DNA from: a virus
Virus record (IMG/VR): IMGVR_UViG_3300046655_000285
Coordinates: 1 to 22,684 of that record
DNA: 22,684 bases
Direction: 5' to 3' (one strand)
Each line of letters starts with the position of its first letter. The stretch's first letter is position 1. The notes below the pieces were generated by a model that was not told the origin of the DNA, did not search any database, and worked only from the letters and a program-made list of their open reading frames with translations. The position numbers and the translations under genes were made by a program. Shown here one piece after another: positions 1-5,480 of this stretch.

Positions 1-17
1 AGCTGAGCTACTGGTCC
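1..17 (-). tRNA. Partial tRNA (5' end only), runs off the left edge
   Basis: Read on the minus strand, the last 17 bases give GGACCAGTAGCTCAGCT. This fits a 7-nt acceptor strand (GGACCAG), then U8, A9 and the start of a D arm (GCTCAGCT), the commonest pattern in bacterial tRNAs. It begins 11 nt after the tRNA-Leu 3' end, as expected in a phage tRNA cluster. The anticodon lies outside the window, so the isoacceptor is unknown. Confidence 0.7.
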
Positions 18-28
18 ATATTGTTTAG

Positions 29-114
29 TACCCGAGGACGGGCTCGAACCGTCACGGACATTACTGTCCAAGGGATTTTAAGTCCCTCGTGTCTACCAAT
101 TCCACCACTCGGGC
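29..114 (-). tRNA. tRNA-Leu(UAA)
   Basis: Minus strand. The acceptor stem GCCCGAG pairs with CTCGGGT (last pair G-U), followed by discriminator A at 29. U8 is present. The anticodon stem AGGGA/TCCCT encloses CTTAAAA, giving anticodon TAA (78..80), which reads UUA. A long variable arm (GGAC..GTCC stem) and the T arm GGTTCGAGCC are typical of leucine tRNA. CCA is not encoded. In an AT-rich genome UUA is a heavily used codon, which would explain carrying this tRNA. A promoter-like element lies about 50 nt upstream. Confidence 0.96.
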
Positions 115-163
115 ATTTGGTACTAAATCTAGATGTCAAAGAGCCTTGTTGTTAATTACAGTA

Positions 164-205
164 CTAATATACGAAATTAATCTGACAATAAAAAATCTGA
201 GGGCA
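164..205 (-). promoter_or_regulatory. Three-box promoter-like element, copy 1 (tRNA cluster)
   Basis: On the minus strand: TGCC (202..205), GTCA (183..186) and TATATTAG (164..171), continuing as GTACTGTAATTAA. The box starts are exactly 19 nt apart, as in the two other copies (2542..2583, 2780..2821). TATATTAG is one base from the TAnnTTTG -7 element of Bacteroidota. The element lies just after the stop of the 49-aa gene and before tRNA-Leu, so it probably drives the tRNA cluster. Confidence 0.7.
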
Positions 206-206
206 A

Positions 207-356
207 CTAATTTGTTAAATTGTTAAAGTTTTCTGCTTTGTAGTTCTTGATGCATTCTTCTTCCATCAACTCTACCATTTTAGAGTAAGAGATTTCTTCT
301 CTGCTGAGTTTCCATTCCAACTCTCTTACAAATCCTTGCTTTAAGTATTTAGCCAT
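207..356 (-). CDS. 49-aa protein, truncated paralog of the neighbouring 149-aa protein
   Basis: An ATG at 356 opens a 49-codon frame ending in TAG at 207. The first 39 residues match the 149-aa protein encoded just upstream except for two substitutions (Q16K, N18S). The last ten residues (KAENFNNLTN) are unrelated to it. The ATG overlaps the stop of the 149-aa gene (ATGGCTAA, 8 nt), so translation is probably coupled. At the DNA level this is a near-perfect copy of 681..798. No function is recognised; the shared segment is charged and looks helical. It is either an independent small protein, perhaps able to interact with its parent, or a recent duplication remnant not yet lost. The retained open frame and the coupled start favour translation. 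Confidence 0.65.
   Translation of the reverse strand: MAKYLKQGFVRELEWKLSREEISYSKMVELMEEECIKNYKAENFNNLTN
239..356. repeat. 118-bp direct repeat, copy 1
   Basis: Positions 239..356 match 681..798 (offset 442) over 118 bp with two mismatches (304/746 and 311/753). The repeat ends exactly at the ATG codons of the two genes and diverges on both outer sides. It looks like a recent partial gene duplication. Confidence 0.97.
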
Positions 357-798
357 TGTCTTTGGTGTTAAAGGTTATTGGTTTCAAGTGGGTAAAACCC
401 AACTCCTCATTCAAATCTATATTATATGCTTCCATCTTCCTAAACATCACCTCAGATAGTGTTTCACCATCTAACAATAAACTATCTTTATCATATAGCT
501 TTAGACTATCTAATATAGATAACATACAGGAAGCCATATTGTGTACTTTGTCTTTGCTCATCTCTCTTTTGGTGTTAAAGGTATCTAATATATCTTTAAT
601 TACGTCTAATTTACCAGTTACGTAATCGTCTTGACCCATTAAAGACATTAAGTTTAATCTATACTCTTTCAACCATTCCATGTAGTTCTTGATGCATTCT
701 TCTTCCATCAACTCTACCATTTTAGAGTAAGAGATTTCTTCTCTGTTGAGTTGCCATTCCAACTCTCTTACAAATCCTTGCTTTAAGTATTTAGCCAT
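349..798 (-). CDS. Hypothetical 149-aa protein, parent of the truncated duplicate
   Basis: Function not recognised. The protein is mostly charged and predicted helical by eye, with no signal peptide, membrane segment or catalytic motif visible. It begins MAKYLKQGF; the first 39 codons are the part duplicated downstream. It starts 2 nt after the stop of the IMPDH/GMP reductase gene, so it is in the same transcription unit. Its last 8 nt overlap the start of the 49-aa paralog. The ATG at 798 is preferred because it is the first in the frame after the upstream stop and matches the start of the duplicated copy. Confidence 0.8.
   Translation of the reverse strand: MAKYLKQGFVRELEWQLNREEISYSKMVELMEEECIKNYMEWLKEYRLNLMSLMGQDDYVTGKLDVIKDILDTFNTKREMSKDKVHNMASCMLSILDSLKLYDKDSLLLDGETLSEVMFRKMEAYNIDLNEELGFTHLKPITFNTKDNG
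681..798. repeat. 118-bp direct repeat, copy 2 (parental)
   Basis: The partner of 239..356. It covers the first 39 codons of the 149-aa gene, including the ATG. Because a full-length gene continues from it, this is probably the source copy. Confidence 0.97.
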
Positions 799-800
799 TA

Positions 801-1844
801 TTATGAAATTAAGTGAGGTTTGGCTTCAGCTAGTCCTGCATTTGTAACTACATTATATTCTGCTTGATTAAAATATTCAAGTAGATCATTAGCTCCAGCG
901 TATGAGAATGCTGATTTGATTCCATCGGTTAGTCCATTGATAATAAACCTAGCGCCACCTTTAAATGGAATTGTAGTAGACTCGCCTTCAACATTACGTT
1001 GCTTTTGAGCGTGTGTAATTTTAGTCTCTAAAGATGCAGAACCGCGGTAGCGTTTGAAAAGACCTGCTGGAGTTTCTAGGATTGCACCTGGAGATTCTTT
1101 TGTACCTGCTAGTAGAGAACCGACCATAACACAGTCGGCTCCTACTGCAAGTGCTTTTGCAATATCACCTGAGGACTTAATTCCCCCATCAGCCATGATG
1201 GGAACTCCGGCTCCGTCAGCTACTTTAAATACATCCTCGATTGAAGTAACGTTTGGTACACCAAAGCCTGTTTTTACTCTTGTGGTACATAGCGATCCTC
1301 CGCCAATACCAACTCTAAGTCCGTCTGCACCCCACGTGATAAGATCTTCGGCTGCATCGGCTGTTGCGATGTTTCCTGCAATTACGTCAGTAACATCTTC
1401 TTGCAAATTTTCTTTTAGCATGCTAATAGCAATTTCCATATTCTCGTGATGACCATGTGCAACATCAATCAAAATAATGTTACATCCTGCTTCTTCAAGT
1501 TCAATTGCTCTTTCAAGATAGTCTCCTACCACACCAACGGCTGCCATAACAGGCAAGTGTGCCATTGACACATCAGTTTCTCTAAATGCAACTAGTTTTT
1601 TAACTTGAGCCACCTGTTCTTCAATAGACATAAAGCGGTGAATGCAACCAACTCCACCCATTTCCATTAGTGTTGCTGCCATTTCATATTCCGTCACAGT
1701 GTCCATACATGAACCTACAAGTGGAATATTGATTGACCAGTTTCTACTAACATTAACTGCCAATGAAATATTCTGGCGTGTTGGAATGTCAGAAAAATTA
1801 GGGATGAGCTGAATGTCATCGTACGTTAGTGCTTGCTTTCGCAT
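801..1844 (-). CDS. IMP dehydrogenase/GMP reductase family enzyme without CBS domains
   Basis: A TIM-barrel purine nucleotide oxidoreductase, 347 aa, the same length as E. coli GMP reductase. Visible motifs: the substrate region around CMDTVTE (46-52); IDVAHGH (126-132); GNIAT (157-161); the catalytic loop GGSLCTTRVKTGFG with nucleophile Cys186; MADGGI (217-222); and YRGSAS followed by a VEGEST..PFKG flap region (266-296). The tandem CBS domains of most IMP dehydrogenases are absent. VKTGFG resembles GMP reductase, while IHRFMSIEEQV (68-78) resembles IMP dehydrogenase, so the direction of the reaction (IMP to XMP, or GMP to IMP) cannot be settled by eye. With the guanylate-kinase-like gene at 4438 it suggests the phage adjusts the host guanine nucleotide pool. 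It lies downstream of the sigma gene after a 62-nt gap with an A/T-rich leader. Confidence 0.93.
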   Translation of the reverse strand: MRKQALTYDDIQLIPNFSDIPTRQNISLAVNVSRNWSINIPLVGSCMDTVTEYEMAATLMEMGGVGCIHRFMSIEEQVAQVKKLVAFRETDVSMAHLPVMAAVGVVGDYLERAIELEEAGCNIILIDVAHGHHENMEIAISMLKENLQEDVTDVIAGNIATADAAEDLITWGADGLRVGIGGGSLCTTRVKTGFGVPNVTSIEDVFKVADGAGVPIMADGGIKSSGDIAKALAVGADCVMVGSLLAGTKESPGAILETPAGLFKRYRGSASLETKITHAQKQRNVEGESTTIPFKGGARFIINGLTDGIKSAFSYAGANDLLEYFNQAEYNVVTNAGLAEAKPHLIS

Positions 1845-1906
1845 TTTGTTTTTAATTTAAAAGGTAAGAATTTGATAGTTATACTATGACTATCTGTGTT
1901 TGTTTC

Positions 1907-2503
1907 TTAAACTTTGCCAGCAATTATAGCTTTTCCTCTACGAATTCTATTTTTGATGGTCTGAAGAGGTAGGTCATACTTCTTAGCAATGTCTTCATAT
2001 TTCATATTGTTAAGTAGTCTATCTTCTAGAATACCTTTGTACATTGGCTTAAGAGTTTCGATACCTTTTAGAGCAGCTTCATATCTATTCATTAGGTCAT
2101 CATCTTCATCGATCCAATCTTGTTCAGATTTGTATTCCATTTCAACAAGTAAATCTTTTGCAGAAGTTCTAGCATAATACCTAGATACTTCTATTCCACT
2201 ATCTTGAAGTGCATCGATAGATCTCTTTCTATTTCTTTGACGTATCCATCCAAGACATTCATTGAATGCAATTCTATAAAGCCATGTTGTAATTTGATAT
2301 TGTGGATCGTATTGATCTGCTTTAGTCCACAATTTAGTAAGTGTATTAGTGACAATATCATCTTTAGCCTCATTGTCTTTAACTACGTTAAATACGTAAT
2401 TTTCTAGGCCTGGTTTAATTTTTTCATAAAGGACTTTGTAGTCTTTTTCTGATCTGGTTGTAATAAAATTTTCTGCTAGTTCTCTGTAGGATATTTTTGA
2501 CAT
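1907..2503 (-). CDS. ECF-type RNA polymerase sigma factor
   Basis: 198 aa with the two-domain layout of ECF (group 4) sigma factors. Region 2 spans about residues 20-93 and includes DDIVTNTLTKLWT and TTWLYRIAFNECLGWIRQRNRKRS, which binds the -10 element and core polymerase. Region 4 spans about 145-193 and ends in a helix-turn-helix (YEDIAKKYDLPLQTIKNRIRRGK) for -35 recognition. An acidic linker (SEQDWIDEDDDL) separates them. Region 1 and most of region 3 are absent, as usual for ECF factors. The gene sits directly downstream of promoter-like copy 2. It may redirect host polymerase to phage promoters, either the three-box class or the late GATATATAA class. It holds the role gp55 has in T4, but descent from gp55 cannot be shown here. 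Confidence 0.92.
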   Translation of the reverse strand: MSKISYRELAENFITTRSEKDYKVLYEKIKPGLENYVFNVVKDNEAKDDIVTNTLTKLWTKADQYDPQYQITTWLYRIAFNECLGWIRQRNRKRSIDALQDSGIEVSRYYARTSAKDLLVEMEYKSEQDWIDEDDDLMNRYEAALKGIETLKPMYKGILEDRLLNNMKYEDIAKKYDLPLQTIKNRIRRGKAIIAGKV

Positions 2504-2541
2504 ATATGCTTTTTTTTAGGTTAAACTTCTTAATAACTGTA

Positions 2542-2583
2542 CTAATATACGAAAAATAATTGACATAAAAAAGTATTTCGGCA
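2542..2583 (-). promoter_or_regulatory. Three-box promoter-like element, copy 2 (sigma factor gene)
   Basis: Minus strand: TGCC (2580..2583), GTCA (2561..2564) and TATATTAG (2542..2549), then GTACAGTTATTAA. Spacing between box starts is 19 and 19 nt. The element ends about 40 nt before the sigma factor ATG at 2503. Confidence 0.72.
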
Positions 2584-2591
2584 ATTATTTT

Positions 2592-2628
2592 GTCTCTCAA
2601 TAGTATAATTACATACTTTTTGAGAAAC
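2592..2628 (-). other. Stem-loop between the 38-aa gene and the sigma gene promoter
   Basis: Minus strand: GTTTCTCAA pairs with TTGAGAGAC (9 bp, one G-U). It encloses a second stem AGTAT/ATACT with loop GTAATT. It lies just after the 38-aa gene's stop (2639) and just upstream of promoter-like copy 2. There is no T tract on the minus strand, so it is not a classical intrinsic terminator. A processing, mRNA-stability or protein-binding role is possible. Confidence 0.5.
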
Positions 2629-2638
2629 TTACATATTT

Positions 2639-2755
2639 TTAGTTAAAATCTTCATAAATTTCCATTACTTTAGCTTTTTCGCTTGGAGTTAAATTCCATA
2701 TTGATTTTTCTGGAAATAATTTGTTTGCTATCATTATTAATTGTGTACTACTCAT
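2639..2755 (-). CDS. Small 38-aa protein, unknown function
   Basis: ATG at 2755, stop TAA at 2639. The translation begins MSSTQLIMIANKLFPEKS and ends MEIYEDFN. It contains an apparent helix-forming segment (TPSEKAKVMEIYEDF). It has its own promoter-like element (2780..2821) with the -7-like box about 25 nt upstream of the ATG, the same arrangement as the sigma gene, which supports it being a real early gene. The leader is A/T-rich with no Shine-Dalgarno. No family is recognised. Confidence 0.65.
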   Translation of the reverse strand: MSSTQLIMIANKLFPEKSIWNLTPSEKAKVMEIYEDFN

Positions 2756-2779
2756 AAGTTCTAAGTTTTAATTACAGTA

Positions 2780-2821
2780 CAAATATACGAAAAAAAACTG
2801 ACATAAAAAAATTCTATGGCA
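2780..2821 (-). promoter_or_regulatory. Three-box promoter-like element, copy 3 (38-aa gene)
   Basis: Minus strand: TGCC (2818..2821), GTCA (2799..2802) and TATATTTG (2780..2787), then GTACTGTAATTAA. TATATTTG is a perfect match to the Bacteroidota TAnnTTTG element. Spacing between box starts is 19 and 19 nt, identical to the other two copies. Confidence 0.75.
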
Positions 2822-2848
2822 GTTATTTTGTAAAAGTTATTAACAATT

Positions 2849-3367
2849 TTAGAAATCTTTGAAAATATCTACAACTTTGTGTAGTTCTTGAGGTTTATGA
2901 CTCCACAAATCAGTAGATGCATTAATAATTCTTTTCTTAGGATCTGATTTGAATTGCTTAGCTGGATAACCAATAATAGAAAACCATTTCTTAGTTTTAC
3001 CTGGCCAAGCTCCTAGTGGATAATAAGAAAGTGAAACTTGATTTTTTGTATCTGTTTCAATACATTTAATAATCTCACATCCAGGTCTAAACATTTTCTT
3101 TGAATCTAAATGTTCTATCGCCTGGTCATGTTCACCTAAACAGAATTTAATATTACCGTTTAATCGAAGCATCGCATCTTGTGCAGTTTTAGGGTCCCAT
3201 GCAAAATTACCTAAATAATAGACAGTATCTTCTCTTGTTACGACTTCATTCCAGTTTGCAATTAGCTTATCTGTCATTTCATCAACATTAGCAAAGTCTC
3301 TTTTATACTTCTTAATTGCACCGGGTCTACCTAATTGTAGATTTGATGTTACGAATATTTTACCCAT
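2849..3367 (-). CDS. Degenerate calcineurin-like phosphoesterase, probably catalytically dead
   Basis: 172 aa. The backbone pattern is that of phage and bacterial calcineurin-like phosphoesterases: a first strand and loop, then MTDKLIANWNEVV..EDTVYYLGNFA (31-56), RLNGNIK, a GxHD motif and LSYYPL (113-118). The metal-binding residues are nearly all replaced. The expected SD.HFGH reads SNLQLGR (8-14), GDFA reads GNFA (53-56), GNHD reads GEHD (78-81), LSHYP reads LSYYP, and the final GH.H reads GYPA (133-136). Only H80 and D81 remain. The frame is otherwise intact and of normal length, so this looks like a maintained pseudoenzyme. It starts on the stop of the nuclease gene (TAATG), so the two are translationally coupled and may work together, for example in binding nucleic acid or a partner. 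Confidence 0.8.
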   Translation of the reverse strand: MGKIFVTSNLQLGRPGAIKKYKRDFANVDEMTDKLIANWNEVVTREDTVYYLGNFAWDPKTAQDAMLRLNGNIKFCLGEHDQAIEHLDSKKMFRPGCEIIKCIETDTKNQVSLSYYPLGAWPGKTKKWFSIIGYPAKQFKSDPKKRIINASTDLWSHKPQELHKVVDIFKDF

Positions 3368-3903
3368 TAGGCTACTATAAATTTTATATTGTAATTATCC
3401 CAAAGCTCGTTACAAACTGCCTGTTCGTTTACACCACCCTGTGCATTTTGAATTCTCTTATCGTCTGATATATCTACAAAAAGATAGAGTACAAAATCAT
3501 AATGAGTTGCATAAATTAAAGACTGTCCAATACCAGCTCTAAGGTCTGAACCTCTTTTTCCTTTCTTGAATTCAATAGCAATTTTAATACCATTCATTTC
3601 AACTACCATGTCGGGTCTATTTCTAGTTCCCATAAAAAGGATATGATTAACAGTAGTGTTAACATCACCTTCCCATTTAACAGAAGACTTTACTATTTCT
3701 TTTGCCTTCTCTTTATCATCCTCACCTTCAGAGACTAAATAATTTGTTAAGTCTCTGACAAGGTGTGGGTAAATAAATTGTTTGATCTGATCTTCTGACT
3801 TTTTCTTATAGTTCAGGGTTCCGAATATATCTTCATGTGTGATAGACTCAGAAATAAGATCTAAAAATTCTACTCTCTTCGAGGATTTACTTGCTTGTTT
3901 CAT
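3367..3903 (-). CDS. PD-(D/E)XK nuclease-like protein
   Basis: About 178 aa from the ATG at 3903; a TTG two codons earlier is less likely. The core motif is NRPDMVVEMNGIKIAIEFKKG (about 98-117 counted from the TTG): Pro-Asp followed after one strand by Glu-Phe-Lys, the PD-(D/E)XK signature in which Asp, Glu and Lys coordinate metal and cleave DNA. A GIGQSLIYATHYDFVLYLFVD segment follows, resembling the conserved Gln helix and strand of RecB- or Cas4-like nucleases. The N-terminal third is charged and helical. The gene overlaps the upstream coiled-coil gene by 17 nt and the downstream phosphoesterase by 1 nt, so the three form one coupled cassette. The substrate is unknown; DNA processing, host DNA degradation or anti-defence are all possible. 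Confidence 0.72.
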   Translation of the reverse strand: MKQASKSSKRVEFLDLISESITHEDIFGTLNYKKKSEDQIKQFIYPHLVRDLTNYLVSEGEDDKEKAKEIVKSSVKWEGDVNTTVNHILFMGTRNRPDMVVEMNGIKIAIEFKKGKRGSDLRAGIGQSLIYATHYDFVLYLFVDISDDKRIQNAQGGVNEQAVCNELWDNYNIKFIVA

Positions 3904-4396
3904 GTGCAACTGGTTCTACTTCAGCTTCAACATCTTCAGCACCTTGAATCTGAGCTTCTACTTCTGCAATTTCTTTATGAAGATCTGCAATTTCTTGATT
4001 CAATGCTGCTAGTTGTTGCATAGCATTAGATACAGTTTCACCAACATGAGTTAACATGGTAATAAACTTTCTTGCGCTTTCAATACCAGTGCCTTCTACA
4101 TTTAGTAGTGCTTGATAAAGAGCGTTTAGTTCATGTCCTCTTAGACTGATGATAGTATCTTCGCTATCTGAATTTAATAATGCTTTATTTTGCGATTTAA
4201 GTTGATCGTAAAGAGTAACTACCACAGCGGCATTATTAGTTTTCCACGTATATCCCTTGTTTAAGTGGTCCATTAATACTTTAACCATCTTTCTATCATC
4301 AAATACAATGTCGAAAGTTTTTTCAGCAGCATCAATTTGTGCTTGGTCTACCTTTTTGGTAAGTTCTTCTTTTTGTTTTGTAAGAGTCTTGCTCAT
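3887..4396 (-). CDS. Coiled-coil protein, unknown function
   Basis: 169 aa, not recognised. The N terminus (1-25) is Lys-rich. The middle contains a WKTNNAAVVVTLYDQLK segment. Residues about 115-155 form a heptad-like coiled coil (NAMQQLAALNQEIADLHKEIAEVEAQI), followed by an acidic tail. This suggests an oligomeric, cytoplasmic protein. It is first in a coupled three-gene cassette with the nuclease and the degenerate phosphoesterase, and a TATATAAATT box lies 24 nt upstream of the ATG. It could be a scaffold or structural component; nothing in the sequence decides. Confidence 0.75.
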   Translation of the reverse strand: MSKTLTKQKEELTKKVDQAQIDAAEKTFDIVFDDRKMVKVLMDHLNKGYTWKTNNAAVVVTLYDQLKSQNKALLNSDSEDTIISLRGHELNALYQALLNVEGTGIESARKFITMLTHVGETVSNAMQQLAALNQEIADLHKEIAEVEAQIQGAEDVEAEVEPVAHETSK

Positions 4397-4419
4397 TTTA
4401 TTAATTAATTTAGTGATAT

Positions 4420-4431
4420 AATTTATATATT
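4420..4431 (-). promoter_or_regulatory. Possible late-type promoter box
   Basis: Minus strand AATATATAAATT, containing TATAAATT, one base from the T4 late consensus TATAAATA. It ends 24 nt before the ATG of the coiled-coil gene. Weak evidence on its own because the DNA is AT-rich. Confidence 0.35.
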
Positions 4432-4437
4432 GTTATT

Positions 4438-4911
4438 TTAAAAGTCTTCATTTTTGACTCTTAAGTCAAAATCCCTGAAGTTTTTAAACTGGTCATCATC
4501 AGTATTCATCCTTCTAACGATAGAGTCATTTAGATCGTTTCTATATTCTAACCTTTCAACTCTAGAGATTCTAGGTGGATCTAAATATATTACCATACAT
4601 TGGTCTCTATACTCTTTTGGTAAAACATCTAAGCCGTCTTTTGACATTATCATTACATCGGCAAGATCGAAATCTTTCTTTGTTTGACCATAATACCAAC
4701 CATTGAATTCCATATACTCTACGAAGTCTCCACAAGAAATCATATCTTCAAATTCTTGTTTATCAACAAAGTGATAGTCTTTATGATTCACTTCATTCTC
4801 TCTAGGAGGTCTAGTAGTGTGGCTAACACCGCTTACAAATCCTTTCTTAGCTAGTCTATTCTTTAAAAAATCTTTGCCTGCGGCTGCTTTACCTACTAGT
4901 ATTAACTTCAT
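4438..4911 (-). CDS. Guanylate kinase-like (deoxy)nucleoside monophosphate kinase
   Basis: 157 aa, somewhat shorter than cellular guanylate kinase (about 200). It has an N-terminal P-loop GKAAAGKD (7-14), then the GMP-binding region SHTTRPPRENEVNHKDYHFV (about 30-49) and FVEYMEFNGWYYGQTK (63-78), both close to the canonical STRPPR.GE..G.DYHFV and E....G..YGT. The P-loop ends in Asp where Ser or Thr is usual. The GKD form is known in some phage-type dNMP kinases, so it need not mean inactivity. The expected reaction is phosphorylation of (d)GMP to (d)GDP with ATP, which complements the IMPDH/GMP reductase at 801. It sits 5 nt after the stop of a small membrane protein gene. Confidence 0.88.
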   Translation of the reverse strand: MKLILVGKAAAGKDFLKNRLAKKGFVSGVSHTTRPPRENEVNHKDYHFVDKQEFEDMISCGDFVEYMEFNGWYYGQTKKDFDLADVMIMSKDGLDVLPKEYRDQCMVIYLDPPRISRVERLEYRNDLNDSIVRRMNTDDDQFKNFRDFDLRVKNEDF

Positions 4912-4916
4912 AGTTC

Positions 4917-5165
4917 TTATACTGATTCTTTAGTTTTTGTTTTATTCTTCTTAGTTCTTTTTCTTTTCTCAGGAACTGTACTAGGAGTCCTACTAAAATT
5001 ACCCATGCCGTCGTAATCCATATTATCAGGCTGGCCATGTCTAGCATAGTAATCTGGATAGTTCTCTTCTCTATTTCTTTTAGAATTATGAAATATATTC
5101 CAAATTAAGAAATACAAGTAAGCTGCAAAAATAATACCACCTACAAGGAACATTACCGGATTCAT
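4917..5165 (-). CDS. Small single-pass membrane protein
   Basis: 82 aa. One hydrophobic segment at residues 4-24 (VMFLVGGIIFAAYLYFLIWNIF region) is followed by a polar stretch with YPDYYARHGQPDNMDYDGMG and a very basic C terminus (KRKRTKKNKTKTK). By the positive-inside rule the tail is probably cytoplasmic. The start overlaps the stop of the 65-aa membrane gene by ATGA. It is third in a run of three small membrane proteins. No family is recognised; a role in lysis, superinfection exclusion or envelope modification is possible but not shown. Confidence 0.75.
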   Translation of the reverse strand: MNPVMFLVGGIIFAAYLYFLIWNIFHNSKRNREENYPDYYARHGQPDNMDYDGMGNFSRTPSTVPEKRKRTKKNKTKTKESV

Positions 5166-5359
5166 AATTTTCTATTTTTACTATTGTTTTGAATTTGATT
5201 TGCAGCGATTGCAAATAGAAGAATAGTACCTGGCCAATGTGCAGAATATTGTGCTTCTGCAAAACTACCTGTTAAACCCAGTCCTACTGAGTAAAGCAAA
5301 CAGCCGAATGCAAAGATAACTGCATACCATTCGAATAAAATATTTTTAAGCTTTTTCAT
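5162..5359 (-). CDS. Small two-helix membrane protein
   Basis: 65 aa with two hydrophobic segments: about residues 11-31 (WYAVIFAFGCLLYSVGLGLTG) and 40-55 (AHWPGTILLFAIAANQI). The two are joined by a short polar turn, and both ends are basic or polar. Size and layout resemble a class II holin (two segments, charged C terminus), but this is only architectural. It overlaps the 44-aa gene upstream by 14 nt and the 82-aa gene downstream by 4 nt, so all three are probably co-translated. Confidence 0.75.
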   Translation of the reverse strand: MKKLKNILFEWYAVIFAFGCLLYSVGLGLTGSFAEAQYSAHWPGTILLFAIAANQIQNNSKNRKL

Positions 5360-5480
5360 ATTTGTTTTTTATTGATTTAATAACTAATGAAGCTATGAGT
5401 GCCATAGCCGTGATGTTAATTGCATTAGGATGCCAGTGTTCTCCACAGAAACCCATTATGTGATAAATAAAATCTGTCAT
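5346..5480 (-). CDS. Small 44-aa membrane-associated protein
   Basis: ATG at 5480, TAA at 5346. The frame begins MTDFIYHIMGFCGEHWHPN, and one hydrophobic stretch (ITAMALIASLVI, about 23-34) is followed by a Lys-rich C terminus. The start codon overlaps the stop of the oxidoreductase gene as ATGA, and its 3' end overlaps the next gene by 14 nt. This compact coupling on both sides is strong support for a real gene despite its size. The cluster FCGEHWHP contains Cys, His and Glu that could bind metal, but no family is recognised. Confidence 0.72.
   Translation of the reverse strand: MTDFIYHIMGFCGEHWHPNAINITAMALIASLVIKSIKNKYEKA

Noticed and set aside
1054-1449. 131-codon plus-strand frame opposite the IMPDH/GMP reductase gene
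   Set aside because: Antisense shadow of a clearly conserved enzyme; composition is not protein-like.
1874-1894. Short inverted repeat GATAGT/ACTATC between the sigma and IMPDH/GMP reductase genes
   Set aside because: A 6-bp A/T-rich stem with a competing 5-bp alternative; expected often by chance in this sequence.
2191-2407. 60- and 67-codon frames inside the sigma factor gene
   Set aside because: Alternative-frame shadows on both strands; the sigma domain is unambiguous.
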